This document shows positions 1 through 11,176 of a stretch of DNA of 64,000 bases, piece by piece. The stretch covers positions 8,052,016 through 8,116,015 of the forward strand of contig BSQZ01000021.1 of the NCBI GenBank assembly GCA_033239005.1, given 5' to 3'. Every line of letters starts with the position of its first letter. Position 1 is the first letter of the stretch. The notes beneath the pieces were generated by a model that was not told the DNA's origin, did not search any database, and saw only the letters and a program-made list of their open reading frames with translations. A program made the position numbers and the translations under genes. This stretch comes from Lamellibrachia satsuma (Eukaryota > Annelida > Polychaeta > Sabellida > Siboglinidae).

Positions 1-70
1 CGCTTAAAGATTGTGTTGATGTGTTTAAAATAAGCGTATTTTCTAAGAAGCACATTTTTCTTGTTTTCAG

Positions 71-1131
71 AATTGCCTGTGTAAGCTGCCCAAGTTTATA
101 TCTGGCCCTGCTCCGTATCAAGCCAGACACATGTGATGTGGTGCTCTTTGAGTATGACTCGCGATTTGACAAGTTCGGCCAAGACTTTGTCTTTTATGAC
201 TATAATAATCCACATCAGGTGGACCCTGCCTTCCACCAGAACTTTGATCTTGTGGTCGCAGATCCGCCATTCTTATCTGAAGAATGTCTTGGCAAAGTGT
301 CAGAAACGGTGAAGCTGCTAGCGAAAGACAAAATTATATTGTGCACAGGTATGTTTTCATAATGGTTTTCTCTCCGTACCAATTCTTTTAGAAGTACCTC
401 GTCAATTAAGTTTTTTCCTCATTTCAAACTCATTTTGCAAAAAACCAAACCTACCTAGTATCCACTACAACATGCTAGCTCATTTTTGCAACTTTTGTAT
501 ATAGTTTTTGTGAAATCATCAGACAAACTATTAAATTTATTTAATGTGTGGTTACTATTTTGAGCCTTACCTAACGACTAAAGTCAATTCTTTTGATGTT
601 TGAACAAAAATAGGCATTTGTTTATTAAATCGATTGCAGATATTATATAAACTATTCACGCAGGACATATTTTGACAAACTAGATTTCTGATGGGCTAAA
701 TCAGTTGAGGGTGGATTTTTAAAGTTTACCCACCTCTCACTGTATTTAAGACGTTGACGGTTTTAGATAAATTGTGTTTTGTGCAGCATGTTATGCGATA
801 TATAGGAAAACCGTTAGTCCACAGCGTGGCATATATAATGCATTTTTCTGCAAAATTCCTTTACCTCCACCGCTACCAATTTGACAGCACAAAACTACTC
901 TTCAGCCAATTTTTTTATTTTGACTTTTAACGTATTTTCCAAACAAATAAAAGGTAACTTTGTCGTATGATGTACTGGCCACTAGTCCTGTTATTGCCAG
1001 GTGCGGTGATGGAGGAGGAAGCCAAGAGACTTCTGGGATTGACAAAGTGCAAGTTTGTTCCGGTACATTCCAATAACCTGGCCAATGAGTTTCTGTGCTA
1101 CACAAACTACAGCAGTACTCTGCTGAACTGA
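71..1131 (+). CDS. EEF1AKMT1: EEF1A lysine methyltransferase 1 (N6AMT2-like), 3' exons only
   Basis: The family methylates a lysine of translation elongation factor eEF1A in the cytoplasm and was first named N6AMT2 for its adenine-methyltransferase-like fold. Two exons are visible: 71-348, after the acceptor TTGTTTTCAG and ending at CAG|GTATGT, and 1001-1131, after TTGCCAG and ending in TGA at 1129-1131. The junction codon is split g|gt, so the phases agree. Exon one carries an ACVSCPS stretch, FEYDSRF, FYDYNNP and the motif VADPPFLSEECL, matching the family's ADPPYLSEECL catalytic loop with F for Y. The second exon encodes VMEEEAKRLLG, then VPVHSNNLANEFLCYTNY, which is the conserved C-terminus. 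The N-terminal part lies upstream of the window. The gene converges on GTF2E1. What is seen is the motif order and splice sites; the substrate is known from the family. Confidence 0.93.
395..725 (+). repeat. Dispersed repeat family A, copy 1
   Basis: This intron segment matches copies at 3715-4075 (-), 25425-25670, 38465-38775 (-), 43700-44195 and 56275-56700 (-). Shared landmarks are GAAATCATCAGACAAACT near one end, an ATAAACTATTCAC block, and GGCTAAATCAGTTGAGG at the other end. No coding frame is visible. It is probably a non-autonomous mobile element of unknown class, and it lies in the EEF1AKMT1 intron. Confidence 0.7.
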
Positions 1132-1694
1132 CCCCCTTGACCAATTGTAGTGGCCTCAGACCGAGTTCAACTTAGCAACCAATGCAGCTAGTGATCACTC
1201 AAGTTACTACCAGCATAAGTTGAACTCTGCCTGACCTAGTTTGGTCAGAGTTACGTCACACCGACCAACCAACATTGCCACAACCTGCAGGTGGTGGAAG
1301 CTCTGGTCAACATGGCAACCAACATATCGTCATAGGAAACAAGAAGAGCATTTGTCCGTCTTGCAGCCATCTTCTTTGCATCATGTTTGTTTCATACAAT
1401 TATTATTGTATGTGCTAGTGTAGTGATCAATATTAGTGTTATTGATATTACAGTCAGGCACATTAGAAACTACGCCGATTAGTATGTTGCATGTCATGGT
1501 TGCAGCCACTGTGAAACAACCAGCGTTGACCAATTCTCATTTAGGTTTTAGTCACGTTGTCTTTATTCACTGACCACTGGTTGGTGTTAGCCTCTAAGTC
1601 AAACTCAGTCCTGGACTAACGGTAGCAGCTGCCTGTACCAGCTCAGTCCAGCTGTATCATGCATCTAATGTGTAAAACCTGCTTCTAAGTGTGC

Positions 1695-1700
1695 AATAAA
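1695..1700 (+). terminator. Poly(A) signal AATAAA for EEF1AKMT1
   Basis: A canonical AATAAA in GTGCAATAAAATG lies 564 bp after the stop codon, followed by a T-rich stretch. It is the first canonical signal downstream of the gene, so it is the likely cleavage signal; no transcript data support it here. Confidence 0.55.
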
Positions 1701-2544
1701 ATGTTGCTGCTTTTTAATTGTATAATAATACATTGGCCATTACATATGCACGCAACCACTCGATTTGTGTGTGTATAATGATACATTTGGTTAATAATTC
1801 GCCGATTTCAAACACTGATTGTTATACACCCACCTAGGTCACAATACCCATTGATAAATGTACAACACATCCAAGATGTCTAAACCTGTGCTGCCCTTAT
1901 TAGTTTTAACCAACACCATCCCCTTGATGCAATATAATTGTCCCCCCCATAAAAAACCCAATTAAATGGGAGTATGTGTGTTTCAAGAAATTGAATCACT
2001 ATGGAAAAACCTGTTAAAATGGTTGTATAATGAAACATACAGTATATGAAACTTTATTGGATCACCAGAATGCTTGCTGCTGAACAATGTGCATTGGGAA
2101 CAAAATACATGACGGTATCTGGTAATCATAACATAACAAGAAAAGTAATGAAAACCAATAATAAGTTTAACCAGGAAAGGTATCAAAGAAAAGTGTTGGT
2201 CATTTTGGAAAACAGGTTTCTGTGTAGTTATAATTCTTGCAAATCAGTTACTTTATTTTAATTCCTCTACTTCTGTTCCAGTTCACTTTATGGATGACAC
2301 TTCAATTACATAACCTGAAAGGCAAGCTGTTCCATTTCCAGAATTTCCCCATGTTGCAAATGCTTGAAACAAATCTTACATTACGTGTTGTTATCTGGGA
2401 ATATTAACAGCAGGGTCTTATCCATATGAAGAAGGCTTTACATGCCTTCATTACACAAGCAGTTCTTCCATCGTGATGTCATACTACTGTAACGCGTCCA
2501 TTCTTCATGGCTGCACATGATGTTGCCTCCAATTAGAAACAGTA

Positions 2545-2750
2545 TTCGACCTATTAAGTGTACATGCCATAATTAGCCTACACCCCTTTTTTAATAACCA
2601 GGATCCATAATTATTGTAATTTGACTAGTGTGGAACAACTGAGTGTCGCCATCTGGTGTTAAACAGTTGGCACCACTTTCATTAGTCACCAAATGACACC
2701 ACTAGTGTTAAACAGTTACCTTATTGACTAGAGAAAAAATTTTGGTGTAC
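2545..2750 (+). repeat. Foldback/MITE-like dispersed repeat, copy 1
   Basis: This is near-identical over about 190 bp to 21690-21895. It starts ACCTATTAAGTGTACATGCC, contains GGATCCATAATTATTGTAAT, and holds TTAAACAGTTGGCACCACT within a partial palindrome. The palindrome is better kept in the second copy. No coding capacity. It is probably a short non-autonomous DNA transposon. Confidence 0.6.
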
Positions 2751-3166
2751 GCCTATAAGATCAGATTCCTTGACTTTTTTAAGTGTACTATTTGCTTATT
2801 AGATCGAATACAATACTTTGCTTGTATGGCTAGAGGTGGAAATGGCTAGGGCACACGTAATGAATGTCCTCTGGCACACTGCCCAAGACAGCCCTACGAT
2901 GGGCAACGGATAACAGCATGCAGTCTGACATGGGACGCCATCACCAAGTAGGCTGCAACAGTGACGCCCTCTTGCGGAAGCCTTAGGTTCCTCCCAAGGC
3001 ATGAATGGAAATGAAGGAGCGTGCATGTTGGGTTCTACGTCTGGTCACATAGCGACATCGAGTCTGCCCGTGTCCCAGTCACGACTGATCAGTAGCCTCC
3101 AAACACCCAAAGGGAACCTGTCCACTCCCAAAGATCTATATTCCTCCCAATCTTGGGTGTTGTTTC

Positions 3167-6100
3167 TCAGCTGAACATATCCTCGTACATCTGTTGTCCC
3201 AGTCGGATATACTCTTCCTTTTCAGCCGAGGTCATTCTTCCAACCATCTCCTCCGTCACCTCATCATATGGCACATGCTCTCCTCCCACTGTAACCATGG
3301 GAACTGCTTCCTCCTCACTCTCCATCTCCTCAACAGCTCCCCCTGGTGAACAGAGACAATCATAATAATGATAATATGAATTTACATACAGCGCCTGAAT
3401 CCACTTTAAATAAAATGCTCACAGGCAATTCAATAATAAAATTGCATAAAATAAATATGTGTTTACTTAAAAAAACAAATAGTGTAAAATAGAATAGCTG
3501 ATTAAAACATTTAATAAATCTATACAAAAAGTATAAAACATTTCAATTATTAATTAATATATCACAGGTCATTAAACAATAGCTAAACCTTTATAATATT
3601 CATTGTGAATGTTTCCTGTATCAAATTCTGGATAACACGAACTTCAAAAGGAACCTTTTAGAAAATTTACATACAGAATTAAACACATTTACATGTCAGT
3701 TACACTAGCTTAAAAATTCCTCCTCAATTAATTTAGCCCATTGTAAATCAAGTCTGTTGATGTTCAAATGTGTAGTATGGAGATGATTGCACATGAATGC
3801 ACATGAATGCACATACGCAGAGTTGGTTTAATAACAGTGCATACTTTTGTTATATCATTGAAAGAATTTACACTGATTGTTAAATCGTGTAACTTGCAAA
3901 AGTGTGAACACCCTTATGCTGTAGTATATAATAGCCATACCACTTTAGTAATATTTTGATAGAATGGTGACCAGATCTGTTAACACATGATATAATAGTT
4001 TGTCTGATAATTTCACCAAAACTAAACAACAAATTTGTACAAACTAGCTGGCATGATGTATGGGATCATTGGGATGCTAGACAGATTAATTATTTCTAGA
4101 AATGAGTCCAATATGAGACGTGAAAAAATCAAATTGAGGAAGGTCCTTTAAATGTATGTAAGATTTAGACTGACCGATGACGGTGACGGCCGGCTTATTC
4201 GTAACCATTGTCTCATCATCTGACTCGCTGGTTGAGCTGTCCTCATCACTGGGTGGAGCCACTGTGACTCCCATAGGCACATGCGATGTCGTTGCTGTCT
4301 TTTCATGGGCAAGCAATGCCTTCATGATATCATCATTCTCAACTGACTTCATTGCTGGCTGAGGTATTGGCTGCGTGGTTGTCTTTGGCGCAGCAAATGT
4401 GTCGGTCTGCATCAAAAACATCCAAGTTGTTATGTAGGGTTTAGGTCAAACTGAAGCTAATTTTGTTACACTGAATTGAAGATTTCATACATTGAGACCA
4501 CTGCCTCTGAAACCGATTTTTCAATTTTCCTATCAACACCAGTAAAATTATGTTCACGCAATGCGAACATGATATTTGGACCGAAACATTCAAATTAAAC
4601 AGAGAACTGTCAAATTTTATTAAACAAATTCTGCTTCACCGTTTTGAAAGACATGGTGGTCAAGATATTAAATAATGTATACTATATAATGTCATTATTT
4701 TTTTAAACTCAGATTTTGTACTGTTTTGTATAAAGTATGATTCAAGAGTCAAATGAAGATAAGAAAAGTGAGCAACATAAACCAACCTGAATTGTGGTTA
4801 ATTACGTTATATCAATTCCAATTAGACACCAATTACAAATAACAATTCCACCTCAAAAATACCAATTCCATATCGAGATAACATATTTTAGAGCAGCTTT
4901 ATTTAATTTCTGCATATTACATGATGTAAAAGTAATTGGAAATACCAATTCCACCAATTGTTCACCAATTCCAATTACTTTTAAAAACAAAACTCCAATT
5001 CTGGAACTGGTGTACAATTCCAATGTAATTGACCCCTAGCCTGGAACCAACAGACCTGTTGTAGAACGGTTGCACTGGCAGCAGCTGCCTCTAGGGTACT
5101 CTCTGTCAACCACACCGGGCGTTCCTTCGGAGGTTTTTGCTTAGTCTCCACGGTCTCATTGTCTCCGTGGATGTTGATGGTCACCTCGTTCTCTGTGAAT
5201 CCATAGCCGCGATTCCGACTCGCCTCACCACTCCACGTACCTCTGTCAAATGGATGTTTGCTGCCATAGGACCTACACAACATACACATCTATTATGTAC
5301 ATTGTAGACTAGATATCAGATGATAATATATCAGCGAACGCGGATTATCCACAGACTGTGTCAATGCTAGCAATGTGGATATGTAAAAAATTTTTTTTTA
5401 ATATCTCAGGAAGACACACATGGATGAAAAATGAGTGGACTCTCGATGAGCCAATGGCTTCCTTGCCCACTTCATCACTTGCCATCTGGGATTTTTGTCT
5501 TGGATGACCATCTTGTTAAAAAAAGTTTTATAGTAACACTGCCGTGGCGTTAATATCGGATGAAGCATATTATGAGCAAAAAGAACATCATGAACAAATG
5601 ACATCCTAATGTACCTGGTTTTGCTTGACAGATCTACAGGTTCAGGGTTCAGGATCTCTGCTGACAATTTGATGTCCTCAACTTCAACCAGTAGGGAGAA
5701 TATAGGCTGGAGCTGCTCGTTAAATTTGACCATGAGTGTGCGCGCATCAGTCTTTGGTTGACTAATGGTCTCCTCTTTCACTTCCTCCTGGCAATACGTG
5801 CAGCGGAACATCTGCGTGGTGAAGTCAAATAGCTGGTCTGCCTCTAGATCAGTGAACGTCTTCTCGCAGCGCGGGCACAGGAAGGATGCACGACTTGTCG
5901 AATCACGTTCCTCCATCTCGATCTTCTTGCGCATGTGATCAAGCTTGAACTTAACGACGTTCACGAGAACACTGTAGTTGATGAAATAGTAGTTGTGACG
6001 AGTCATCTTCCCCTCGGCGTCTGTCTCCGCACGCATCCGCACATTGATGAATTTATCGTTCTTCAGAATCGTCATTGCCTGGCGGAGCTGCTTGCGTTCA

Positions 6101-6267
6101 AACTTGAGCAAATCGATGAGATCGTCCTCCTTGATGCAGGGGTGGTGAATGAGGAGATCGATAATAAGAGCCGCTTCATTTTCATAAAAGCCACGTGTAA
6201 TGTAGCGCACGATTCGCTTCAGCGTCTCAGGAACCTCTGTCAGCACATCAGGTTCGGTCACATTCAT
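3167..6267 (-). CDS. GTF2E1: General transcription factor IIE subunit 1 (TFIIE alpha)
   Basis: TFIIE alpha joins the RNA polymerase II pre-initiation complex with TFIIE beta, recruits TFIIH and acts in promoter opening in the nucleus. Coding exons on the minus strand are 6267-5615, 5272-5056, 4406-4175 and 3342-3167. All junctions are AG/GT with matching phases (2, 0, 1), giving 1278 nt, or 425 residues plus stop (human 439). Exon one encodes the winged-helix region ([23 protein letters not shown]) and a C-x2-C...C-x2-C zinc ribbon (CPRC, CTYC). Exon two carries [11 protein letters not shown], exon three an acidic [13 protein letters not shown] tract, and exon four the conserved end [16 protein letters not shown]. 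An acceptor-like CCTTTTGTAGGCAG sits just before the ATG, so a non-coding first exon probably lies further upstream. The gene is head-to-head with RABL3. Confidence 0.96.
3715..4075 (-). repeat. Dispersed repeat family A, copy 2
   Basis: This is the reverse complement of the family A repeat. It begins CCTCCTCAATTAATTTAGCC and ends with TAGTTTGTCTGATAATTTC and CAAACTAGCTGGCATG. It occupies the last intron of GTF2E1 and has no coding frame. Confidence 0.7.
4790..5040. repeat. AATTCCAATT-rich degenerate repeat
   Basis: ACCAATTCCA/CAATTCCAATT motifs recur, ending TGTAATTGACCCCTAGCCTGG. The same ending, GGAATTGACCCCAGCCCTGG, closes a much longer AATTGGAATT-rich block at 22000-22875. Both are probably one dispersed repeat family. 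This copy abuts exon two of GTF2E1. Confidence 0.5.
5336..5525 (+). mobile_element. 3' end of a CR1-like non-LTR retrotransposon
   Basis: The segment matches the 3' tails of the longer copies at 18605-19862 and 57445-58262. Shared landmarks are GATTATCCACAGACTGTGTC, CTCTCGATGAGCCAATGGCTT and TTGGATGACCATCTTGTTAA. It is antisense inside the first coding intron of GTF2E1. Confidence 0.75.
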
Positions 6268-6310
6268 TCTGCCTACAAAAGGAAAATGTTCATGCTGGTT
6301 CTACTATGAA

Positions 6311-6311
6311 T

Positions 6312-6392
<81 letters not shown>

Positions 6393-6451
6393 TATTTGAA
6401 AATATTAATATATGATATGAAACAATTATATATAATACTATATATATATAT

Positions 6452-6518
<67 letters not shown>
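6311..6518. repeat. (AT)n microsatellite
   Basis: Long AT dinucleotide runs are interrupted at about 6391-6443. The tract lies 44 bp upstream of the GTF2E1 start codon, in the putative 5' UTR intron. Confidence 0.95.
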
Positions 6519-6519
<1 letters not shown>

Positions 6520-6586
6520 CCTAAATATGTGTATAGCATTAATTATTCCCATAAATAGTCATGCAGTCAATGACTTGAATTAATTA

Positions 6587-9270
6587 GTGGTGCCCACTGA
6601 TGGTAACAGTTAAACTGTGTATTGTGGTGCCCACTGATGGTAACAGTTAAACACTGTATTGTGGTGCCCACTGGTGGTAACAGTTAAACACTGTATTGTG
6701 GTGCCCACTGATGGTAACAGTTAAACAGTGTAGTGTGGTGCCCACTGATGGTAACAGTTAAACACTGTATTGTGGTGCCCACTGGTGGTAACAGTTAAAC
6801 ACTGTATTGTGGTGCCCACTGATGGTAACAGTTAAACACTGTATAGTGGTGCCCACTGATGGTAACAGTTAAACTGTGTATTGTGGTGCCCACTGGTGGT
6901 AACAGTTAAACACTGTATTGTGGTGCCCACTGGTGGTAACAGTTAAACACTGTATTGTGGTGCCCACTGATGGTAACAGTTAAACAGTGTAGTGTGGTGC
7001 CCACTGATGGTAACAGTTAAACAGTGTATTGTGGTGCCCACTGGTGGTAACAGTTAAACACTGTATTGTGGTGCCCACTGATGGTAACAGTTAAACACTG
7101 TATTGTGGTGCCCACTGGTGGTAACAGTTAAACACTGTATTGTGGTGCCCACTGATGGTAACAGTTAAACACTGTATTGTGGTGCCCACTGGTGGTAACA
7201 GTTAAACACTGTATTGTGGTGCCCACTGGTGGTAACAGTTAAACACTGTATTGTGGTGCCCACTGGTGGTAACAGTTAAACACTGTATTGTGGTGCCCAC
7301 TGGTGGTAACAGTTAAACACTGTATTGTGGTGCCCACTGATGGTAACAGTTAAACAGTGTAGTGTGGTGCCCACTGGTGGTAACAGTTAAACACTGTATT
7401 GTGGTGCCCACTGGTGGTAACAGTTAAACACTGTATTGTGGTGCTCACTGATGGTAACAGTTAAACAGTGTAGTGCGGTGCCCACTGGTGGTAACAGTTA
7501 TACACTGTAGTGTGGTGCCCACTGGTGGTAACAGTTAAACAGTGTAGTGTGGTGCCCACTGGTGGTAACAGTTAAACACTGTATTGTGGTGCCCACTGGT
7601 GGTAACAGTTAAACACTGTATTGTGGTGCCCACTGGTGGTAACAGTTAAACACTGTATTGTGGTGCCCACTGATGGTAACAGTTAAACAGTGTATTGTGG
7701 TGCCCACTGGTGGTAACAGTTAAACACTGTAGTGTGGTGCCCACTGGTGGTAACAGTTAAACACTGTAGTGTGGTGCCCACTGGTGGTAACAGTTAAACA
7801 CTGTATTGTGGTGCCCACTGGTGGTAACAGTTAAACACTGTATTGTGGTGCCCACTGGTGGTAACAGTTAAACAGTGTACTGTGGTGCCCACTGGTGGTA
7901 ACAGTTAAACACTGTATTGTGGTGCCCACTGGTGGTAACAGTTAAACACTGTATTGTGGTGCTCACTGATGGTAACAGTTAAACAGTGTATTGTGGTGCC
8001 CACTGATGGTAACAGTTAAACAGTGTAGTGTGGTGCTCACTGATGGTAACAGTTAAACAGTGTAGTGTGGTGCCCACTGGTGGTAACAGTTAAACACTGT
8101 ATTGTGGTGCCCACTGGTGGTAACAGTTAAACACTGTATTGTGGTGCTCACTGATGGTAACAGTTAAACACTGTATTGTGGTGCCCACTGGTGGTAACAG
8201 TTAAACACTGTATTGTGGTGCTCACTGGTGGTAACAGTTAAACAGTGTAGTGTGGTACCCACTGATGGTAAGAGTTAAACAGTGTAGTGTGGTACCCACT
8301 GATGGTAAGAGTTAAACACTGTATTGTGGTGCTCACTGATGGTAACAGTTAAACACTGTATTGTGGTGCCCACTGGTGGTAACAGTTAAACACTGTATTG
8401 TGGTGCTCACTGATGGTAACAGTTAAACACTGTATTGTGGTGCCCACTGGTGGTAACAGTTAAACACTGTATTGTGGTGCCCACTGGTGGTAACAGTTAA
8501 ACACTGTATTGTGGTGCTCACTGATGGTAACAGTTAAACAGTGTATTGTGGTGCCCACTGATGGTAACAGTTAAACACTGTATTGTGGTGCTCACTGATG
8601 GTAACAGTTAAACAGTGTAGTGTGGTGCTCACTGATGGTAACAGTTAAACACTGTATTGTGGTGCCCACTGGTGGTAACAGTTAAACACTGTATTGTGGT
8701 GCTCACTGATGGTAACAGTTAAACAGTGTAGTGTGGTGCCCACTGATGGTAACAGTTAAACACTGTATTGTGGTGCCCACTGATGGTAATAGTTAAACAC
8801 TGTATTGTGGTGCCCACTGATGGTAACAGTTAAACACTGTATTGTGGTGCTCACTGGTGGTAACAGTTAAACAGTGTAGTGTGGTACCCACTGATGGTAA
8901 TAGTTAAACACTGTATTGTGGTGCTCACTGATGGTAACAGTTAAACACTGTAGTGTGGTGCCCACTGATGGTAATAGTTAAACACTGTATTGTGGTGCTC
9001 ACTGATGGTAACAGTTAAACACTGTATTGTGGTGCTCACTGATGGTAACAGTTAAACAGTGTAGTGTGGTGCCCACTGGTGGTAACAGTTAAACACTGTA
9101 GTGTGGTGCCCACTGGTGGTAACAGTTAAACACTGTATTGTGGTGCTCACTGATGGTAACAGTTAAACAGTGCAGTGTGGTGCCCACTGGTGGTAACAGT
9201 TAAACAGTGAATTGTGGTGCCCACTGATGGTAACAGTTAAACACTGATGGTAACAGTTAAACAGTGTATT
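6587..9270. repeat. 37-bp satellite array, about 72 copies
   Basis: The unit reads GTGGTGCCCACTGRTGGTAA followed by CAGTTAAACACTGTATT. ACAGT and ACTGT flank TAAAC, so each unit can form a small hairpin. Variants include CACTG/CAGTG, GATGG/GGTGG and GTGCTCAC; the last appears only from about 7441 onward. The array is nearly free of indels, which suggests recent homogenisation. It lies between GTF2E1 and a CR1 relic. It has no spacers, so it is not CRISPR-like. Confidence 0.97.
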
Positions 9271-9399
9271 GCGTACCATACTTTATTCACTGCATTCATT
9301 AATGGGTCAGACCACAGTTACACTTCCAGCTGTGGTTCTTACCAATGTAGTGTCTAAACGTGTTAGGAACAACATTCTACATACTATGTAGCTAAGCAG

Positions 9400-11046
9400 T
9401 TGCTTTAGAAGACTACACAAATTACAGAGACACTTAATGCAGCTGTGACTAAAATTAGAAAATCTAAACGAAGCTATGAGAAAAAATTAGCATGTAATAT
9501 AAAAATAATACAGCTGCAGCAAGAATTGTTTGCATATATTATGAGTAAACAAAACATTTGAGATATGGTTGGACCCCTAGAAGAAAGTGTTGGAAATATA
9601 TCACAAGGTTTTTTAATGGCAGAAGACCTAAATGGATACTTCAGGTCAGTGTTTACCAGAGAGGACAGTAGTTCATTACCAGTTTCCAGTTTCAGATGCT
9701 AAATCTCAGGAGGCCAAATCAGACTATTTATGGCAGTTAATTGTAACTCCATAAATGGTAGTGAAGAAAATAAAGGCAATGAAAGACAATAAATCACATG
9801 GAGTGGATGGAATTCCACCAATACTACTAATGGAAACAGTAGAACAAATTAGTATACCACTTGCAAGATTGTTTAACTTGTCATTAAAAGAGGGAGTGGT
9901 TCCTTTTGAATGGAAAGAGGCAAACATCATTGAGAGATTTTAACATCAATGATTTGTAAATTATTAGGAAGGTTAATTAAAGACCAAATATGTTTTGGAA
10001 GAAATCAAGTGGACAGACGAGGAATCACCAGTACCTAGGTAGGTAGATAGATTTTCAGAAAGCTCCACACCAAAGATTACTACTTAAATTTGCAGATGAC
10101 ACAAACATCGTGGGGCGCGATAGCATACCAGTTAGAAGGCCGGACTCTCAATCGAGAGAACCCGGTTTAAAATCACACTGTTGTCGTTTCGCACCTTTGG
10201 CAAGTTTGATCACCCCATGTTGACACAGTTCACTCAACTGTATAAATGAGTACCTGGCAATACAGACAGTAGTGGAAATGTGAACGAATAGTCTTTGTCC
10301 AATTGCAGTGTGGCTGAATGCTTCCCAGAGAAGTTAAGATAGCCTTGGAATGAACAGGTCTGCCAGGGGGTGGAAATGTAAAGTGTTTTGGATGGTCCTA
10401 CGGACTGGATACTGTGCTATATAAGGATGTACCTGTACCTTTTTTTGTTTAGAAAGATGATGGTGATAAACAACATTTACAAAATGATCTAGAGAAATTA
10501 GTTAAATGGTCTGAAAAATGGCAGATGTTACTAAATTTTAGGAAATGTAAGTGTCTACACACAGGGCACAGGACTTTGATGTAAACAAGAAAATGGGAGA
10601 TACTGTTCAAGGTACTACCGTAAAAGACAAGGACTTAGGAGTAACACTAAGTGCTAACATCAAAGTTTCAGAGCAGTGTGGTATTGCAGCTTCAAAGGGT
10701 AATCAAATTCTTTGGTTGATTAGGAGAAATATAACATAAAGGAAAAAGAGATAATTATACTTCTGTATAAAGGAATAGTTAGACCTCATATTTAGAATAC
10801 TCTATACAAGCTTGGGGACCATATTGTAAGGATATAGATATGCTTGAATGAATACAGAGGAGAGCAACTAAAATGACACCAGAACTGAGAGACCGTAGTT
10901 ATGAAGAATGCCTAACAAATTTGGTTTATCATCCCTAGAGACAAAGAGGTTAGGAGGAGATCAAATTGAAGTTTTTAAGATATTGAATGGGCATGAAAAT
11001 ATTGATAGACATTTTTTTCTCACTCAAGGAAGATAGCAGAACTAGA
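9400..11046 (+). mobile_element. CR1/jockey-like retrotransposon, 5' and RT segment, decayed
   Basis: Translated fragments in several frames give the reverse transcriptase order: KIRKSKRSYEKKLA before the RT domain at about 9450; KAMKDNKSHGVDGIPP at about 9770; the start of the FADDT block at about 10090; SEKWQM and KDLGVTLSANIKVSEQCGI at 10510-10700; and a C-terminal RRATKMTPELRD near 10860. Several blocks are missing and stops are frequent. A SINE interrupts it at about 10110. The element stops at 11046 and resumes at 15857, split by a large insertion. The CR1-like assignment rests on the RT style and the tail shared with other copies. Confidence 0.8.
10110..10448 (+). mobile_element. tRNA-derived SINE inserted in the CR1 relic
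   Basis: The head GCGCGATAGCATACCAGTTA resembles a pol III A box, and GGTTTAAAATC at about 10163 is one step from the B-box consensus GGTTCAAATC. An unrelated body of about 280 bp follows, ending in a T-rich stretch. It splits the RT FADDT region of the CR1 copy, so it is younger than that element. Confidence 0.65.
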
Positions 11047-11117
11047 ACTGGTTCAGCCCATGATGGGTTCGTATGAGGCGCCATAGCAGCCAAAAGGGTG
11101 GTGAAACGGCAAAACCT

Positions 11118-11176
11118 GTCGAGTCCTGCAAGAACCGTCGAGTCCTGCAAGAACCGTCGAGTCCTGCAAGAACCGT
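11118..11176 (+). repeat. Three tandem copies of a 19-bp unit
   Basis: GTCGAGTCCTGCAAGAACC is repeated three times in tandem near the left end of the 4.8-kb insertion. The function is unknown. Confidence 0.85.

Larger units (their letters stand above)
1132..3166. other. Space between two convergent genes
   Basis: This holds the 3' UTR of EEF1AKMT1, with a candidate poly(A) signal at 1695-1700. For GTF2E1 on the minus strand, candidate signals (TTTATT on the plus strand) lie near 2253-2258 and 2049-2054. A foldback-type repeat lies at 2545-2750. I see no other gene. The short open frames here show no recognisable protein. Confidence 0.6.

Noticed and set aside
5935..6309. 124-codon plus-strand frame
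   Set aside because: It is the antisense shadow of GTF2E1 exon one.
6587..9270. CRISPR-like regular array
   Set aside because: Units are contiguous with no unique spacers, and the host is an animal. It is a satellite.
10110..10448. Functional tRNA gene
   Set aside because: The B box has changed and no cloverleaf can be closed; the long non-tRNA body fits a SINE.
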